DNA of 64,000 nt from DATFMP01 sp035266845. GTDB taxonomy: Bacteria > SAR324 > JACQKK01. A program made the position numbers and the translations under genes. The notes below the pieces were generated by a model. The model saw nothing but the letters and a program-made list of their open reading frames with translations. It ran no database searches and was not told the origin of the DNA. Location of the stretch: positions 94,718 to 158,717 of the forward strand of contig DATFMP010000054.1 of the NCBI GenBank assembly GCA_035266845.1, written 5' to 3'. Positions 36,954 through 48,047 of the stretch are shown here, piece by piece (position 1 is the stretch's first letter; each line of letters begins with the position of its first letter).

Positions 36954-37241
36954 ATGATCATCGAGGTACGCCAGGAGGACTTCGACTACGCCCGTGGGGA
37001 ATGCCCGGACGACGCGCCGTGGTGGATGCTGCAGGAGTTCGCCGCCAATCGCGCCCTGCGCCGCGCCTTCCCCGAGGCGGAGATCATCAAGGTGGACAGC
37101 GCCCGCATGGAAGTGGACGACCGGCGCTTCCACCGCTCGATGCAGCTCTATCTGCGGCGCGGCCCCTATCGCTTCCGCCTGAGCCGCTCCAAGCTGCAGG
37201 TGCGCCTGTACGACGTGCTGCATGTGCTGGGCTGGGGGTAG
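36954..37241 (+). CDS. Small hypothetical protein
   Basis: 95 residues starting MIIEVRQEDFDYARGECPDD, 57 bases after gatA on the same strand. It is soluble and basic in the C-terminal half (LYLRRGPYRFRLSRSKLQVR). GGGGGC lies close before the ATG, so the ribosome-binding site is poor. I do not recognise a family. Codon use matches the neighbourhood, which supports it being real. It may be co-transcribed with gatA. Confidence 0.55.
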   Translation: MIIEVRQEDFDYARGECPDDAPWWMLQEFAANRALRRAFPEAEIIKVDSARMEVDDRRFHRSMQLYLRRGPYRFRLSRSKLQVRLYDVLHVLGWG

Positions 37242-37382
37242 TCCACGCTCCCGCCCAACAACCCGCCCATCAAGATTGATCCGGGGAAGCGGTCGCTCCC
37301 CTTGCCCCTCGGTCGACGGGCTATCCGGACCGCCGGGAGCAATTCTTGCGGGGCCGCGCGAGCACCATGCGCGCCGGCGCGG

Positions 37383-37781
37383 CTATTGGCGACGCTTCCG
37401 GATCCAGCGGATGTTGTGGTCCACGGATTTCCAGCCCTGCTTCCACAGCCGTCCCTCGCCCCAGAGGCTGTGGCCATAGGGATTGGCGGAGCGTGAGCGG
37501 CCGGCTGCGCGCGCCTTCTGACCCTCCTCACGCGCGGAAACCCGCCGCTGCCGACGAGCGTGCTCCTTCAGGCCGCCCAGTTCGTTCCACTGCAGCATCA
37601 GTTCGCGGCGCTCGCGCGGCGTAGCAGCCCGGGCCGCGCGGAGGCGCAGGGCGGCCCGGTGCTTGCGCAGGCGGCGCTTGCGGACGCCGCTGAGACGGTA
37701 CATCAGCAGGCCCACCAGCGCGAACAGCAGCCAGACGACGGGCTCCCGCAGGTAGATCCACAGGCTGTCGTCCGCGGGCAC
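37383..37781 (-). CDS. Small single-span membrane protein with basic helical tail
   Basis: 132 residues from a GTG with GGAG seven bases upstream (37781). Residues about 12-33 (EPVVWLLFALVGLLMYRLSG) form one membrane span, followed by a strongly basic helical domain rich in Arg (RKRRLRKHRAALRLRAARAA) and a Trp/Gly-rich C-terminus. A longer in-frame start at 37919 would run into the dispersed repeat at 37900 and is less likely. Function unknown. The basic tail on the cytosolic side could touch nucleic acid or membrane lipid. Confidence 0.5.
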   Translation of the reverse strand: MPADDSLWIYLREPVVWLLFALVGLLMYRLSGVRKRRLRKHRAALRLRAARAATPRERRELMLQWNELGGLKEHARRQRRVSAREEGQKARAAGRSRSANPYGHSLWGEGRLWKQGWKSVDHNIRWIRKRRQ

Positions 37782-37899
37782 GGCAGCACTCCAATGCAGT
37801 GAACGGGATGGGCGGCCTCCGGCCGCCGGGTCTTGGAGAGCCTTCACTCCCCACGCTTCGCCTTGCAGGAATGGGGCTAGGCTCTGTTTGGGAAGTTGT

Positions 37900-38085
37900 T
37901 TTTTGAGCGGCTGGGCCACTTAGAACCACAAAGAATCCAATGTGGGGGCCGAGGGCTCCCACACCCCAACTACGGGCCTTGACCAAGGCAGGCGCAGTTC
38001 CACCCACAAATGGGGTCCAGGGAGCCTTGCTCCCTGGTGGCGGTATGGGGGCAACGCCCCCTGGCCGACAGGCTTTTCAAAACAG
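37900..38085 (+). repeat. Dispersed intergenic repeat, copy A
   Basis: About 185 bp that reappear at 49209-49395 (inverted), 56337-56512 and 63440-63605. It carries GAGCGGCTGGGCCACTT, AAAGAATCCAATGTGGGGGCC, GGGTCCAGGGAGC.TTGCTCCCTGG and GTATGGGGGCAACGCCCCC, a string of short hairpins. This copy fills most of the 307-bp gap between two minus-strand genes and abuts the stop of the PPOX-family gene. It has no reading frame of its own. Confidence 0.85.
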
Positions 38086-38088
38086 AGG

Positions 38089-38694
38089 CTAGTACAGGCG
38101 ATCGCGGATGGATTCCTGGGTCAGGCGCTCGGATTCTTCCACGTCCGTGCCCAACTGATCGGCCAGCATGCGCCCCATGGAGGGGATCGTGCCGCGCTCC
38201 ACCTGGCTGGCCGGATCCCACAGCCGCGAGCGGATGAAGGCCTTGGCGCAGTGCAGAAACACCTCGTCCACCTCCACCAGCAGCCCGCTGGCGGGCGTGC
38301 GGCCCCGCACAGCCAGCGGCGCCAGCAATGCCGCATCCGTTGTGATGCGAGCCCGGCCGTTGACGCGCAGGGTTTCGTTCACACCGGGGATCATGAACAG
38401 CAGGCCCACCTGCGGGTTCTCCAGCACATTGCGCATGCCGTCCAGGCGGTTGTTGCCAGGCCGATCGGGAATGAGCAGCGTGCGGTCGTCCAGCACGGCC
38501 ACAAAGCCCGGGGCATCGCCCTTGGGCGAGGTATCCACGGCGCCGTCCACACCCGCCGTGCCCATCACCAGGAATGGGCTGTGCGCGATGAACGTGCGGC
38601 AATGCGCGTCCAGCGCAGCGAGTTGTTTGCGGACGGCCCGCTCGCCGGGATCACCGTAGAGACCGCGCAGGGCCTCCTCGCTGCGGATTTCCAT
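38089..38694 (-). CDS. Pyridoxamine 5'-phosphate oxidase-family (split-barrel FMN) protein
   Basis: 201 residues beginning MEIRSEEALRGLYGDPGERA. This matches the PPOX subfamily often labelled MSMEG_1061-like, with FIAHSPFLVMGTAGVDGAVDTSPKGDAPGF, where the SPKGD block is the FMN-contact signature (region 38500-38595). LLIPDRPGNNRLDGMRNVLENPQVGLLF follows at 38400-38480. Likely a flavin- or F420-type cofactor-binding oxidoreductase; the substrate is unknown. The longer in-frame start at 38811 is not supported by family length. Its stop touches repeat copy A. Confidence 0.8.
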   Translation of the reverse strand: MEIRSEEALRGLYGDPGERAVRKQLAALDAHCRTFIAHSPFLVMGTAGVDGAVDTSPKGDAPGFVAVLDDRTLLIPDRPGNNRLDGMRNVLENPQVGLLFMIPGVNETLRVNGRARITTDAALLAPLAVRGRTPASGLLVEVDEVFLHCAKAFIRSRLWDPASQVERGTIPSMGRMLADQLGTDVEESERLTQESIRDRLY

Positions 38695-38918
38695 GAACCA
38701 TGCTCCGGCACGGGGTGAGCCGCTCGGGCAGGGCCCCGGCGCGGCGTATGCATCCCCATATAGGCACAAGTGGCGTGCGATGTTAACCGCTGGCACCAGG
38801 TGGATAGCCATTCACCTTGCCGCCAGGGAAACAGCAGGGTATACGGGAACGTAAGCCGGTTGAGTCCGGGTGTGGCCGGCATGGCGCGCCGCTAATGCCC
38901 ACCGGTGGGGAGACAACG

Positions 38919-39101
38919 ATGGCCCTGGAGATGCGAGTCTCGTGTGAACGGTGCGATAGCCCGCTCACCACGGAAGGGGAAGCCCGCATCTGCAGTTTCG
39001 AATGTACGTTTTGCCCTGACTGCGCGGAGACGATGGCGCACACCTGCCCCAATTGCGGAGGGGAACTGGTGCCACGGCCAAAGCGCAGACCGAAGCCTTG
39101 A
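38919..39101 (+). CDS. DUF1272 small zinc-ribbon protein
   Basis: 60 residues with four Cys pairs arranged for metal: CERCDSPL, CSFECTFCPDCAE and CPNCGGEL, followed by a basic tail RPKRRPKP. This matches DUF1272, a short proteobacterial family of unknown function starting MALEMR..CE.C. GGGGAGA precedes the ATG. It stands alone, divergent from the PPOX-family gene. Confidence 0.85.
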   Translation: MALEMRVSCERCDSPLTTEGEARICSFECTFCPDCAETMAHTCPNCGGELVPRPKRRPKP

Positions 39102-39220
39102 AGCTCCGGGCAGTGCCGGAGGCAAGGGTGCGGTGGGAGAAGGCAGCGCACAGGCCTGTTGCGGTGGGGTGAGGCCGCAGGGGGTTGTCAAGGGAGGACA
39201 AACCTACCATAGCGGGAGAT

Positions 39221-39553
39221 ATGGAGCACCAATCTCAAGAGCGCACGGACGATCAGCGCGAGCAGCTCCCCAAGGAAGCGGGGGCGATGACCGGGGAAAA
39301 GGACGTCCGCATCGAGATGATGAACCGCGACAAACGGCACGAAGCCCTCGCCTGGGCGGAAGCCTACAAGCTCATCCGCGGAGGGGTGGATGAGGTGGTG
39401 GAGTTCATCGAGGGCTCGCAATACACGATCGAGCTATTACTGGAGACGCTGCGCGATGCGGCTTGCCGCTGCCGCGACGTGAATCCGCCCAGAGACCCCG
39501 CCGGCTGCGAGTTCTGCCAGCGGCGCGACGAGTTGCTGTCCCAGCTCGCCTAG
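39221..39553 (+). CDS. Hypothetical protein with C-terminal cysteine cluster
   Basis: 110 residues. The N-terminal 40 are hydrophilic and acidic; the centre is helical (HEALAWAEAYKLIRGGVDEVV, then EFIEGSQYTIELLLETL). The C-terminus has CRCRD...CEFCQRRDELL, a plausible Cys4 metal site. The start is unclear: an upstream TTG (39185) and this ATG are in frame, and the GGGAGG at 39191-39196 is not well placed for either. No family recognised. Confidence 0.6.
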   Translation: MEHQSQERTDDQREQLPKEAGAMTGEKDVRIEMMNRDKRHEALAWAEAYKLIRGGVDEVVEFIEGSQYTIELLLETLRDAACRCRDVNPPRDPAGCEFCQRRDELLSQLA

Positions 39554-39701
39554 CACTGGGCGCCCCCCAGTCCAGTCCACCTGCAGGAATCCGGCCCGCC
39601 CCATGGCGGGCCGCGCAGGTCTGCGTGCGCGCGGTTGGCGCCTGCCTCCGCCCATCCAGGTTACTGGCTCCTATCGAATTCGTGAGATCTGCGGGCCGGC
39701 C

Positions 39702-40772
39702 TCAGCCGGCGGCGGCCACGGCGTCGGAGGCGATCTCCGGCAGGGCAGCGCTCGTGCTGCGGGCGAGCTGGCCGCAGGCCGCCTGGATGTCCTGGCCCTT
39801 GGAGATGCGAATGGTGGCCAGCACGCCGCGATCCAGCAGGATGCGCTGAAAGGCATGGGCGTGTGCCAGGGTGGGCGGCCGGTAGGGACTGCCCGGGTGG
39901 GCGTTGTAGGGAATCAGGTTCACCTTGCACTTGAAGCCGTGGAGCAGCCGCACCAGCTTATGTGCCGCCTCCAGGCCATCCGTCAGCCCGTCCAGCAGCA
40001 CGTATTCGAAGGTGATCCGGTAGCGGTTCTCCGAAGGCACCTCGCGGCAGGCGTCCAGCAGCGCCTCGATGTTCCAGCGGCGATTCACGGGCATCAGGCG
40101 CGAGCGCACGGCGTCGTCCACGCCGTTCAGCGATACAGCCAGGTTGGCGCGCAGGCCCTCACGCACATAGCGGCGGATGCCGGACACGAGGCCGGAAGTG
40201 GACACCGTGAGCCGCCGCGACGACAGGCCGAAGCCGTGATCCTCCTGCAGGATTTCCAGCGCGGCCTTGAGGTTGTCGAAGTTGTGCAGCGGCTCGCCCA
40301 TGCCCATGAACACGACATTGCGCACGAACTTATCACCAGTGATGGCGCGGGCCGCCTCCACCACCTGCTGCACGATCTCGCCCGGCGAGAGGTTGCGCAC
40401 GAGGCCCATCTTGGCCGTGGCGCAGAAGTCGCAGCCCATCGCGCAGCCCACCTGCGTGGAGACGCACACGGTGTAGTGCGTCAGGTTGGGCATCAGCACC
40501 GTTTCGATCTGCCGCCCGTCCGGCAAGGCAAATGCGAACTTCACGGAGCCGTCCGCGGATTCGGCTTGCGCCACCGGCTCCAGGTTGCCGATGTGGAAGT
40601 GCCCTGCCAGCGTCGCGCGCATGTCCTTGGACAGGCTGCTCATCTGCGCGAAGTCCGTCGCCTTGTGCTGATAGAGCCACTGGAAGATCTGGCGGGCGCG
40701 GAAGGGCTTCTCGCCCTGCGAGCCGAGCCATTCCGCCAAGGCGGGCAGCGTGTAGTCCTTGATGTTGTCCAT
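39702..40772 (-). CDS. rlmN: Dual-specificity rRNA/tRNA m2A methyltransferase RlmN
   Basis: Radical-SAM enzyme making 2-methyladenosine at 23S A2503 and tRNA A37. 356 residues from MDNIKDYTLPALAEWLG; a start 16 codons earlier at 40820 would overlap the end of psd. The FeS motif is CAMGCDFC, with VVFMGMGEPLHNFDN and LAVSLNGVDD, and a resolving Cys in the C-terminal QAACGQL. Immediately downstream of psd on the same strand, so the two may be co-transcribed. Confidence 0.96.
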   Translation of the reverse strand: MDNIKDYTLPALAEWLGSQGEKPFRARQIFQWLYQHKATDFAQMSSLSKDMRATLAGHFHIGNLEPVAQAESADGSVKFAFALPDGRQIETVLMPNLTHYTVCVSTQVGCAMGCDFCATAKMGLVRNLSPGEIVQQVVEAARAITGDKFVRNVVFMGMGEPLHNFDNLKAALEILQEDHGFGLSSRRLTVSTSGLVSGIRRYVREGLRANLAVSLNGVDDAVRSRLMPVNRRWNIEALLDACREVPSENRYRITFEYVLLDGLTDGLEAAHKLVRLLHGFKCKVNLIPYNAHPGSPYRPPTLAHAHAFQRILLDRGVLATIRISKGQDIQAACGQLARSTSAALPEIASDAVAAAG

Positions 40773-41684
40773 AGCGATTCCGTCCGGTCGCACCGGGAGT
40801 TCGGGGGCCGCTGGGCTCATGCGTCGCCGCGGCGCAGGATGCGTCCCACCGCCTGTCCCATCCGCACCGGCGTACCCGGCGCCAAGTCATCCAGCACCGC
40901 CTCGCCCAGCCGGCACAGCACGATCACCGTGGAACCCAGCTCGAAGCGTCCCAGCTCAGCCCCACGCTCCAGCGGCAGCGGGGGCTGCACGGGCGCGGCC
41001 ATGGGCCGGGCGCCCGGCCGGTTGGTCCTCACCGGATGATAGACCACGCGCACACTGCCAACAACGGTCGCACCCACGGCCACCACGGCCAGTTCCCCGA
41101 AGGATGCCGCCAGGAAGCTGACCACGCGCTCATTGCGTGCGAAGAGGCCCGGCACGCCCCGCACACCGGCGGGACTCACCGTCCACAGCTCGCCCGGGGC
41201 GTAAGCGAAACGCGCCACCTCCCCCGCACAGGGGGTGTGAATGCGGTGGTAGTCGCGCGGGCTGAGGTAGACCGTCAGGGCCGTGCCGCCCTCGTAGGCC
41301 TGCCAGCCCTCAGCGGCACCCAGCAGGGCTTCCAGACTGTAGCTGTGCCCCTTGGCCTGCAGGAGCTGCCCGTGCGCGATGGGCCCCGCGGCGATCACGG
41401 TGCCATCCACCGGGCACAGCAGCGCGTCAGGCTCCGGCGCCAGGGGCCGCAGCCCGGGCCGCACAGCGCGGCCGAAGAAGGCGTTGAAGGTGCGGAAGCC
41501 CTCCGCCGGCACCACGAACTGCGCCATGTCGATGCGGAACAGCGCCACGTACAGGGCGATCGTGGGACGCAGCAGCCAGCCCGGCCAGGGCGTGGCCGCC
41601 ACCCAGCCCATCAGCCGGCTGAAGGCGCGCTTGGGAAACCAGCGGAAGAGGCGGTAGTAGAGCCAGGGCAAGGAGGTGCCGACC

Positions 41685-43484
<1,800 letters not shown>

Positions 43485-43708
43485 GACACCTCGACCGGCA
43501 ATAGGAATCGGACCCCAGCCCTGTGATGGGGTGTGCCTTTATGGCGCTTCGGATCGGGAAGGCGGCGGGCGCGGGCTACGGCCGCGATCTGGGGCCTTGC
43601 TCAGTCACGATGGCGTCCGGTGCAGGCCCTACCCATGATAAATTCGCCCGGGCCATGAGTCAATCGCGCAGGCCGCCACCGCCCGCGCACGTCCCAAGCG
43701 CTTCGGCA

Positions 43709-44947
43709 TCAATCCGGGCGGCGGAAGGCCACCACCGCATTGTGGCCACCGAAGGCGAATGCGTTGGACAGCACGGCCGTAAGCGGCACTTCCCGCGCGG
43801 TATGCGGCACATAGTCCAGGTCCAGCTCCGGGTCCGGATCGTCCAGGTTGATCGTGGGCGGGATCACGCCGTGCCGCAGTGCCAGCACGCAGGCCACGGC
43901 CTCGATGCCCGCCGCCCCGCCCAGGCTGTGGCCCACCATGGACTTGATGGAACTGACCGGCACCTGGCCGGCCTGCTCGCCCCAGATTTCCTTGATGGCC
44001 CGCGTCTCCAGCGCGTCGTTGAGCGGCGTGGAGGTGCCATGGGCATTGATGTAGCTCACGTCCTGCGGGTTCAGCGCGGCATCCTGCAGGGCCAGCCGGA
44101 TGCAGCGCACGGCGCCCAGCCCCTCCGGGTGCGGGGCCGTCAGATGGTACGCATCGGCGTTGATGCCGTAGCCCGCCACCTCGGCCAGTATCTCCGCACC
44201 CCGCCCCCGCGCGTGGCTCAGGCTCTCCAGCACGAGCACCCCGGCGCCCTCGGCGAGCACGAAGCCGTCGCGCTCGCGGCTGAAGGGCCGGCTGGCGGTG
44301 GTCGGGTCGTCGTTGCGCGTGGAAAGGGCGCGCAACTGGTGGTAGCCGTCCATGGCGAAGGCGGAGATGGTGGACTCGCTACCGCCCGCCACCATCACGT
44401 CCGCCCGGCCCAGTCGGATCAGGTCCGTGGCCGCGGCGATGTTGTGGTTGCCGGTGGCGCAGGCGGTGGAAATGCACAGATTGGGGCCGGCCAACCCGTG
44501 ATGGATGGCCACGTTGGCCGCCGCCATGTTCGCGATCACGATGGGCACCGTGAGCGGGTGGAACTTGCCCGGCCCACGCTCCAGGAACTTCGCGTACTGC
44601 TCCTCCAGGAAGGGCTCGCCCCCGATGCCCGAGCCGATCGCCACCCCCACGCGCTCCCGGTCCGCCGCCAGGGCGCCGTCCGCGCCGGGCTGCAAGCCCG
44701 CTTGGCCCAGGGCCTGCTGGGCGGCGGAAAAGGCAAGCTGCGCGAAGCGCGCCATGCGCTTGCCCAGGCGCGGATCGAAGGCGAAGTCCTTCACCTCGCC
44801 CGCAATCCGCACGCCCATCGCCGAGGCATCGTAGGCGCGCACCGGGCCGATGCCCGAGCGTCCCGCCAGCAGGGACTCCCAGAATGACGGCACGTCGTTG
44901 CCGATGCACGAAACGACGCCCAGACCGGTCACGACCACGCGTTCCAT
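43709..44947 (-). CDS. FabF-type beta-ketoacyl-ACP synthase, second copy
   Basis: 412 residues starting MERVVVTGLGVVSCIGND. A complete Cys-His-His triad is present: ISTACATGNHNI, AHGTSTPLND and KSMVGHSLGGAAG. It differs from the operon FabF (3462-4694) throughout and stands alone. Possible roles are elongation of a special acyl chain, unsaturated fatty acid synthesis, or initiation in place of the missing FabH. Sequence alone does not choose. The in-frame extension to 45022 is not family-like. Confidence 0.93.
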   Translation of the reverse strand: MERVVVTGLGVVSCIGNDVPSFWESLLAGRSGIGPVRAYDASAMGVRIAGEVKDFAFDPRLGKRMARFAQLAFSAAQQALGQAGLQPGADGALAADRERVGVAIGSGIGGEPFLEEQYAKFLERGPGKFHPLTVPIVIANMAAANVAIHHGLAGPNLCISTACATGNHNIAAATDLIRLGRADVMVAGGSESTISAFAMDGYHQLRALSTRNDDPTTASRPFSRERDGFVLAEGAGVLVLESLSHARGRGAEILAEVAGYGINADAYHLTAPHPEGLGAVRCIRLALQDAALNPQDVSYINAHGTSTPLNDALETRAIKEIWGEQAGQVPVSSIKSMVGHSLGGAAGIEAVACVLALRHGVIPPTINLDDPDPELDLDYVPHTAREVPLTAVLSNAFAFGGHNAVVAFRRPD

Positions 44948-45142
44948 CACCTTTTGCTCCCAGACGGTTGGCTGTGGGCGACCCGTGCGGGCTACCCGAT
45001 GCGAGGGCGCATCACCACGCACCCCTACCGGCCATGATGCGTTCCCGGCGCGAACTGCAGAGCCGATAGAGAAATCGGAATAGCCTTCTTGAATACACGC
45101 TTTCGCGCCGGACGGCAGCCCTGGATTGTGCGCTCCGGCTCT

Positions 45143-46210
45143 TCAGACGCGTTGCGGCGCGATCAGCATGCAGTCGCCGAAGCTGAAGAAGCGGTACTCC
45201 TGGGCCACCGCCTCGGCGTAAGCAGCCAGCAGGCGCTCGCGCCCGTAAAGGGCAGAGACCATCAGCATCAGTGTGCTCTTGGGCAGGTGGAAATTGGTCA
45301 GCAGCCCATCCACTATCCGGAATTCATAGGGCGGGCGGATGTACAGGCGCGTCCAGCCCTGGTGGTCCGGGCGCGCGCCCTCGGCTGCCCAACTCTCCAA
45401 CGCACGCACGGTGGTGGTGCCCACGGCGATCACGGGGCGGCCCTGGGCGCGCGCCTGCATGATGCGCGCGGCCGTCTCGGCGGGCAGTTCGAACCATTCG
45501 TCGTGCATGGTGTGATCGGCCGTGTCCGACACCTTGACCTTGGCGAAGGTGCCCAGTCCCACGTGCAGGGTCAGCTCCGCCGTCTCGACGCCTCGCGCGC
45601 GAACATCCGCCAGCACCTGCGGCGTGAAGTGCAGCCCGGCGGTGGGGGCAGCGATGGCACCTTCCACGCGCGCATAGCAGGTCTGGTAGGCCGCGCGGTC
45701 CGCCTGCACCGCGGCGGCGTCGTAGCCACCGTGCAGGTCGCGCCGGATGTACGGCGGCAGAGGCGCCATGCCGTGCGCCTCCAGCCGCGCCGTCAGATCC
45801 TGCGACGATTCGAACTGCAGACGCCACGCGCCGTCCTCCGTGCGCTCCAGGGCACGCGCCGGCAGGGCCCCCTCGGCAAAGGGAATCGTCATGCCCGGCT
45901 TGATGCGCCGGGCTTTGCGCACCAACGCGTGCCAGAGCCCCGGAGCCTCCTCGACCACCAGCAGCGCCTCCAGTTCCACGCCAGAGGGCAGCCGGGCCGC
46001 CAAACGCCGCGGGGGCACGCGCGTGTTGTTCATCACAAGCAGGGCATCCGGCGGCAGCAGCGCCGGCAGCTCGGAGAAGACGTGGTGGGCGATGGCGTCG
46101 CTGCCGCGTTGCAGCAGCATCAGGCGGGAACGATCGCGTGCCGGCAGGGGGCGTTGCGCGATCAGGTGCTCGGGCAGCGGGAAGTCGTAGTCCTCGAAGC
46201 GGTCCGTCAT
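45143..46210 (-). CDS. queA: S-adenosylmethionine:tRNA ribosyltransferase-isomerase
   Basis: Converts preQ1-tRNA to epoxyqueuosine-tRNA. 355 residues from MTDRFEDYDFPLPEHLIAQ. Signature blocks: VMNNTRVPPRRLAARL, EGAIAAPTAGLHFTP, LHVGLGTFAKVKV and TNFHLPKSTLMLMVSALYG. The longer in-frame start at 46306 runs into the upstream gene. tgt, usually next, is not here. Confidence 0.97.
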   Translation of the reverse strand: MTDRFEDYDFPLPEHLIAQRPLPARDRSRLMLLQRGSDAIAHHVFSELPALLPPDALLVMNNTRVPPRRLAARLPSGVELEALLVVEEAPGLWHALVRKARRIKPGMTIPFAEGALPARALERTEDGAWRLQFESSQDLTARLEAHGMAPLPPYIRRDLHGGYDAAAVQADRAAYQTCYARVEGAIAAPTAGLHFTPQVLADVRARGVETAELTLHVGLGTFAKVKVSDTADHTMHDEWFELPAETAARIMQARAQGRPVIAVGTTTVRALESWAAEGARPDHQGWTRLYIRPPYEFRIVDGLLTNFHLPKSTLMLMVSALYGRERLLAAYAEAVAQEYRFFSFGDCMLIAPQRV

Positions 46211-46218
46211 GAAGCTCT

Positions 46219-46797
46219 TCAGTTGACGAGCACCGTCTCCTGCTCGTGCCCGCAGTGCTGACACACCGTGGCCAGCAGCTCGATCGATTTTTGGCAATTC
46301 GTGCACGGCTTGAAATCCCAGCCCGTGTGCTCCTTGGGCCGCAGGGCGGAAAGCAGCCGGTGCTCGACGGGCGCCTTGCCGACGGCGCCAGCGGCACCGG
46401 CGGCGGAACGCGTCTGCTGCAGAAGCTTGGCGCGCAGTTGCGCTGTGATGTCGTCGTAGTTGCGGTGGTACGCCTTGAATTCCTGCAGCGTGCGGTACAG
46501 CGCCACCAGCAGCACCACCGCCATGGTGCCGATCACGAGGGCCATCCAGCGAGGGGAGTAGGGATCGAGCAGCGAATACAGCGCAAAACCGAGGAGCACC
46601 AGCGTGAAGGTGAGGAAGCCCGCCAGGCTCACCTTGAAGATCTCCACGATCACGCGATGCTGATACTCGTGGAGCCGCAGGAGGCTCTGGCCCTTGCCAC
46701 GCGATGCGTTCGCACCGGCGTTGGCCGTGGGTTCGCCGGGGCGGAGCGCCTTGAAGGGCGCCAGCAGTATCTCGGGAAAGGCTCTCAGCGGCTTCAT
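46219..46797 (-). CDS. Membrane protein with C-terminal zinc ribbon
   Basis: 192 residues. Two adjacent membrane spans (about residues 56-76 and 82-100) are followed by a helical stretch (ALYRTLQEFKAYHRNYDDIT) and a C-terminal zinc ribbon, CTNCQKS...CQHCGHE. The N-terminal 50 residues are soluble. No named family recognised. It ends eight bases before queA on the same strand and so is probably co-transcribed. The region upstream is divergent to mazG. Confidence 0.65.
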   Translation of the reverse strand: MKPLRAFPEILLAPFKALRPGEPTANAGANASRGKGQSLLRLHEYQHRVIVEIFKVSLAGFLTFTLVLLGFALYSLLDPYSPRWMALVIGTMAVVLLVALYRTLQEFKAYHRNYDDITAQLRAKLLQQTRSAAGAAGAVGKAPVEHRLLSALRPKEHTGWDFKPCTNCQKSIELLATVCQHCGHEQETVLVN

Positions 46798-47162
46798 ATG
46801 AGGTGCGTGGCTCCGAGGATCGGTTACTCTCCGACGGACCGCCCTACGGTGCCCCCGCACCGGGCTGTCCAGCTTCCGACCGGCATTTCGGCTGGTGGAT
46901 TGCGCTGCGCGCGTCCGTACCAGTTATACCCCCACGCGCACAGGTAGTGCAAGGTTGGCCCCGGCGGCCCGCGGTCCGCCAAGCCGCCGCTGGCGCGTCA
47001 TCGGGCCGGGCCGGCCGATGCTCACGGGGTGCGGCCGGCAAGGCTTCCACGCTTTGAGTTTCCCCGGAGAATCCGTCAGAATCGCAGGGGGAGCCACCGC
47101 GGCGCCCCGGTCCGCGCCCGGCGGCGCGACGTCCCGCACGCACCCCGAACCCCGCCCCGACC
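46798..47162. other. 365-bp divergent intergenic region
   Basis: Very GC-rich, with no credible gene. The only regulatory candidate I can support is the mazG promoter at 47054-47082. Nothing else stands out. Confidence 0.4.
47054..47082 (+). promoter_or_regulatory. Possible promoter of mazG
   Basis: TTGAGT (47054-47059) and CAGAAT (47077-47082) are 17 bases apart, each matching 4 of 6 consensus positions, about 80 bases before the mazG ATG. Moderate evidence only. Confidence 0.4.
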
Positions 47163-47969
47163 ATGGCCGACGCACACGACCCCCGCGGCAGCGGGACTCA
47201 CCCCATCCACCGGCTGCTGCAGACGATGGCCACGCTGCGGGGCCCCGATGGCTGCCCTTGGGACCGTGCCCAGACCCACCGCTCGCTGCTGCCCTACCTG
47301 GTGGAGGAAGCCTACGAGCTGATCGAGGCGGCGGAGAGCGACGATGACGCCGCACTGCGGGAAGAGCTGGGCGACGTGCTGCTGCAGGTCGTCTTCCACG
47401 CGCAGGTGGCGGAGGAGCGCGGTGCCTTTACCTTCGCGGAGGTGGCGGCCGGGCTGGACGAGAAGCTGCGCGAGCGGCACCCGCACGTGTTCGGTGGGAC
47501 CCCACTGGAGACGCCGGACGCCGTCAACGCCGCCTGGCACGCGCGCAAGATGCTGGCGCGCAACTCCGCCCTGGATGGCGTGCCTCACGCCCTGCCGGCC
47601 CTGCAGCTCGCGGCGCAGACCAGCAGCCGCGCGGCTCGCTCCGGCTTCGAGTGGAACCACCGCGGGGAGATCCTGGCCAAGGCGGCCGAGGAGCTGGAGG
47701 AGTTCCGCGCGGCCCTGGAGGCACCGGAGACCCAGCCGCCACCCGAGGATGCCGAGGCGGAGCTGGGCGATCTGCTCTTCGCCATGGTGCAGCTCGCGCG
47801 CTGGCAGCGCATCGATCCGGAGGCGGCCCTGCGCCGCGCTACGCGAAAGTTCAGTGCCCGCTTCCGTTGGATGGAGGAGGCCCTGCGGGCCCGCGGATTG
47901 CAGCCCGAAGCCCAGGGCCCCGACCAGTGGTGGGCACTATGGGACGAGGCCAAAGCGGCCTTGGGATAG
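47163..47969 (+). CDS. mazG: Nucleoside triphosphate pyrophosphohydrolase MazG
   Basis: Hydrolyses NTPs/dNTPs to monophosphates and PPi, clearing aberrant nucleotides and lowering ppGpp in some bacteria. 268 residues with two MazG repeats. The first has LRGPDGCPWDRAQTHRSL, VEEAYELIEAAE and EELGDVLLQVVFHA; the second has FEWNHRGEILAKAAEELEE and AEAELGDLLFAMV. All Glu/Asp metal ligands of both repeats are present. Confidence 0.95.
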   Translation: MADAHDPRGSGTHPIHRLLQTMATLRGPDGCPWDRAQTHRSLLPYLVEEAYELIEAAESDDDAALREELGDVLLQVVFHAQVAEERGAFTFAEVAAGLDEKLRERHPHVFGGTPLETPDAVNAAWHARKMLARNSALDGVPHALPALQLAAQTSSRAARSGFEWNHRGEILAKAAEELEEFRAALEAPETQPPPEDAEAELGDLLFAMVQLARWQRIDPEAALRRATRKFSARFRWMEEALRARGLQPEAQGPDQWWALWDEAKAALG

Positions 47970-48047
47970 CGGGCCCGGTGGTGGCGTGCCGCGGGGCGGT
48001 CGCGCCGCGGCGGACGGGGCAGGCAGGCAGCAGCACGAGGGAGCGCC

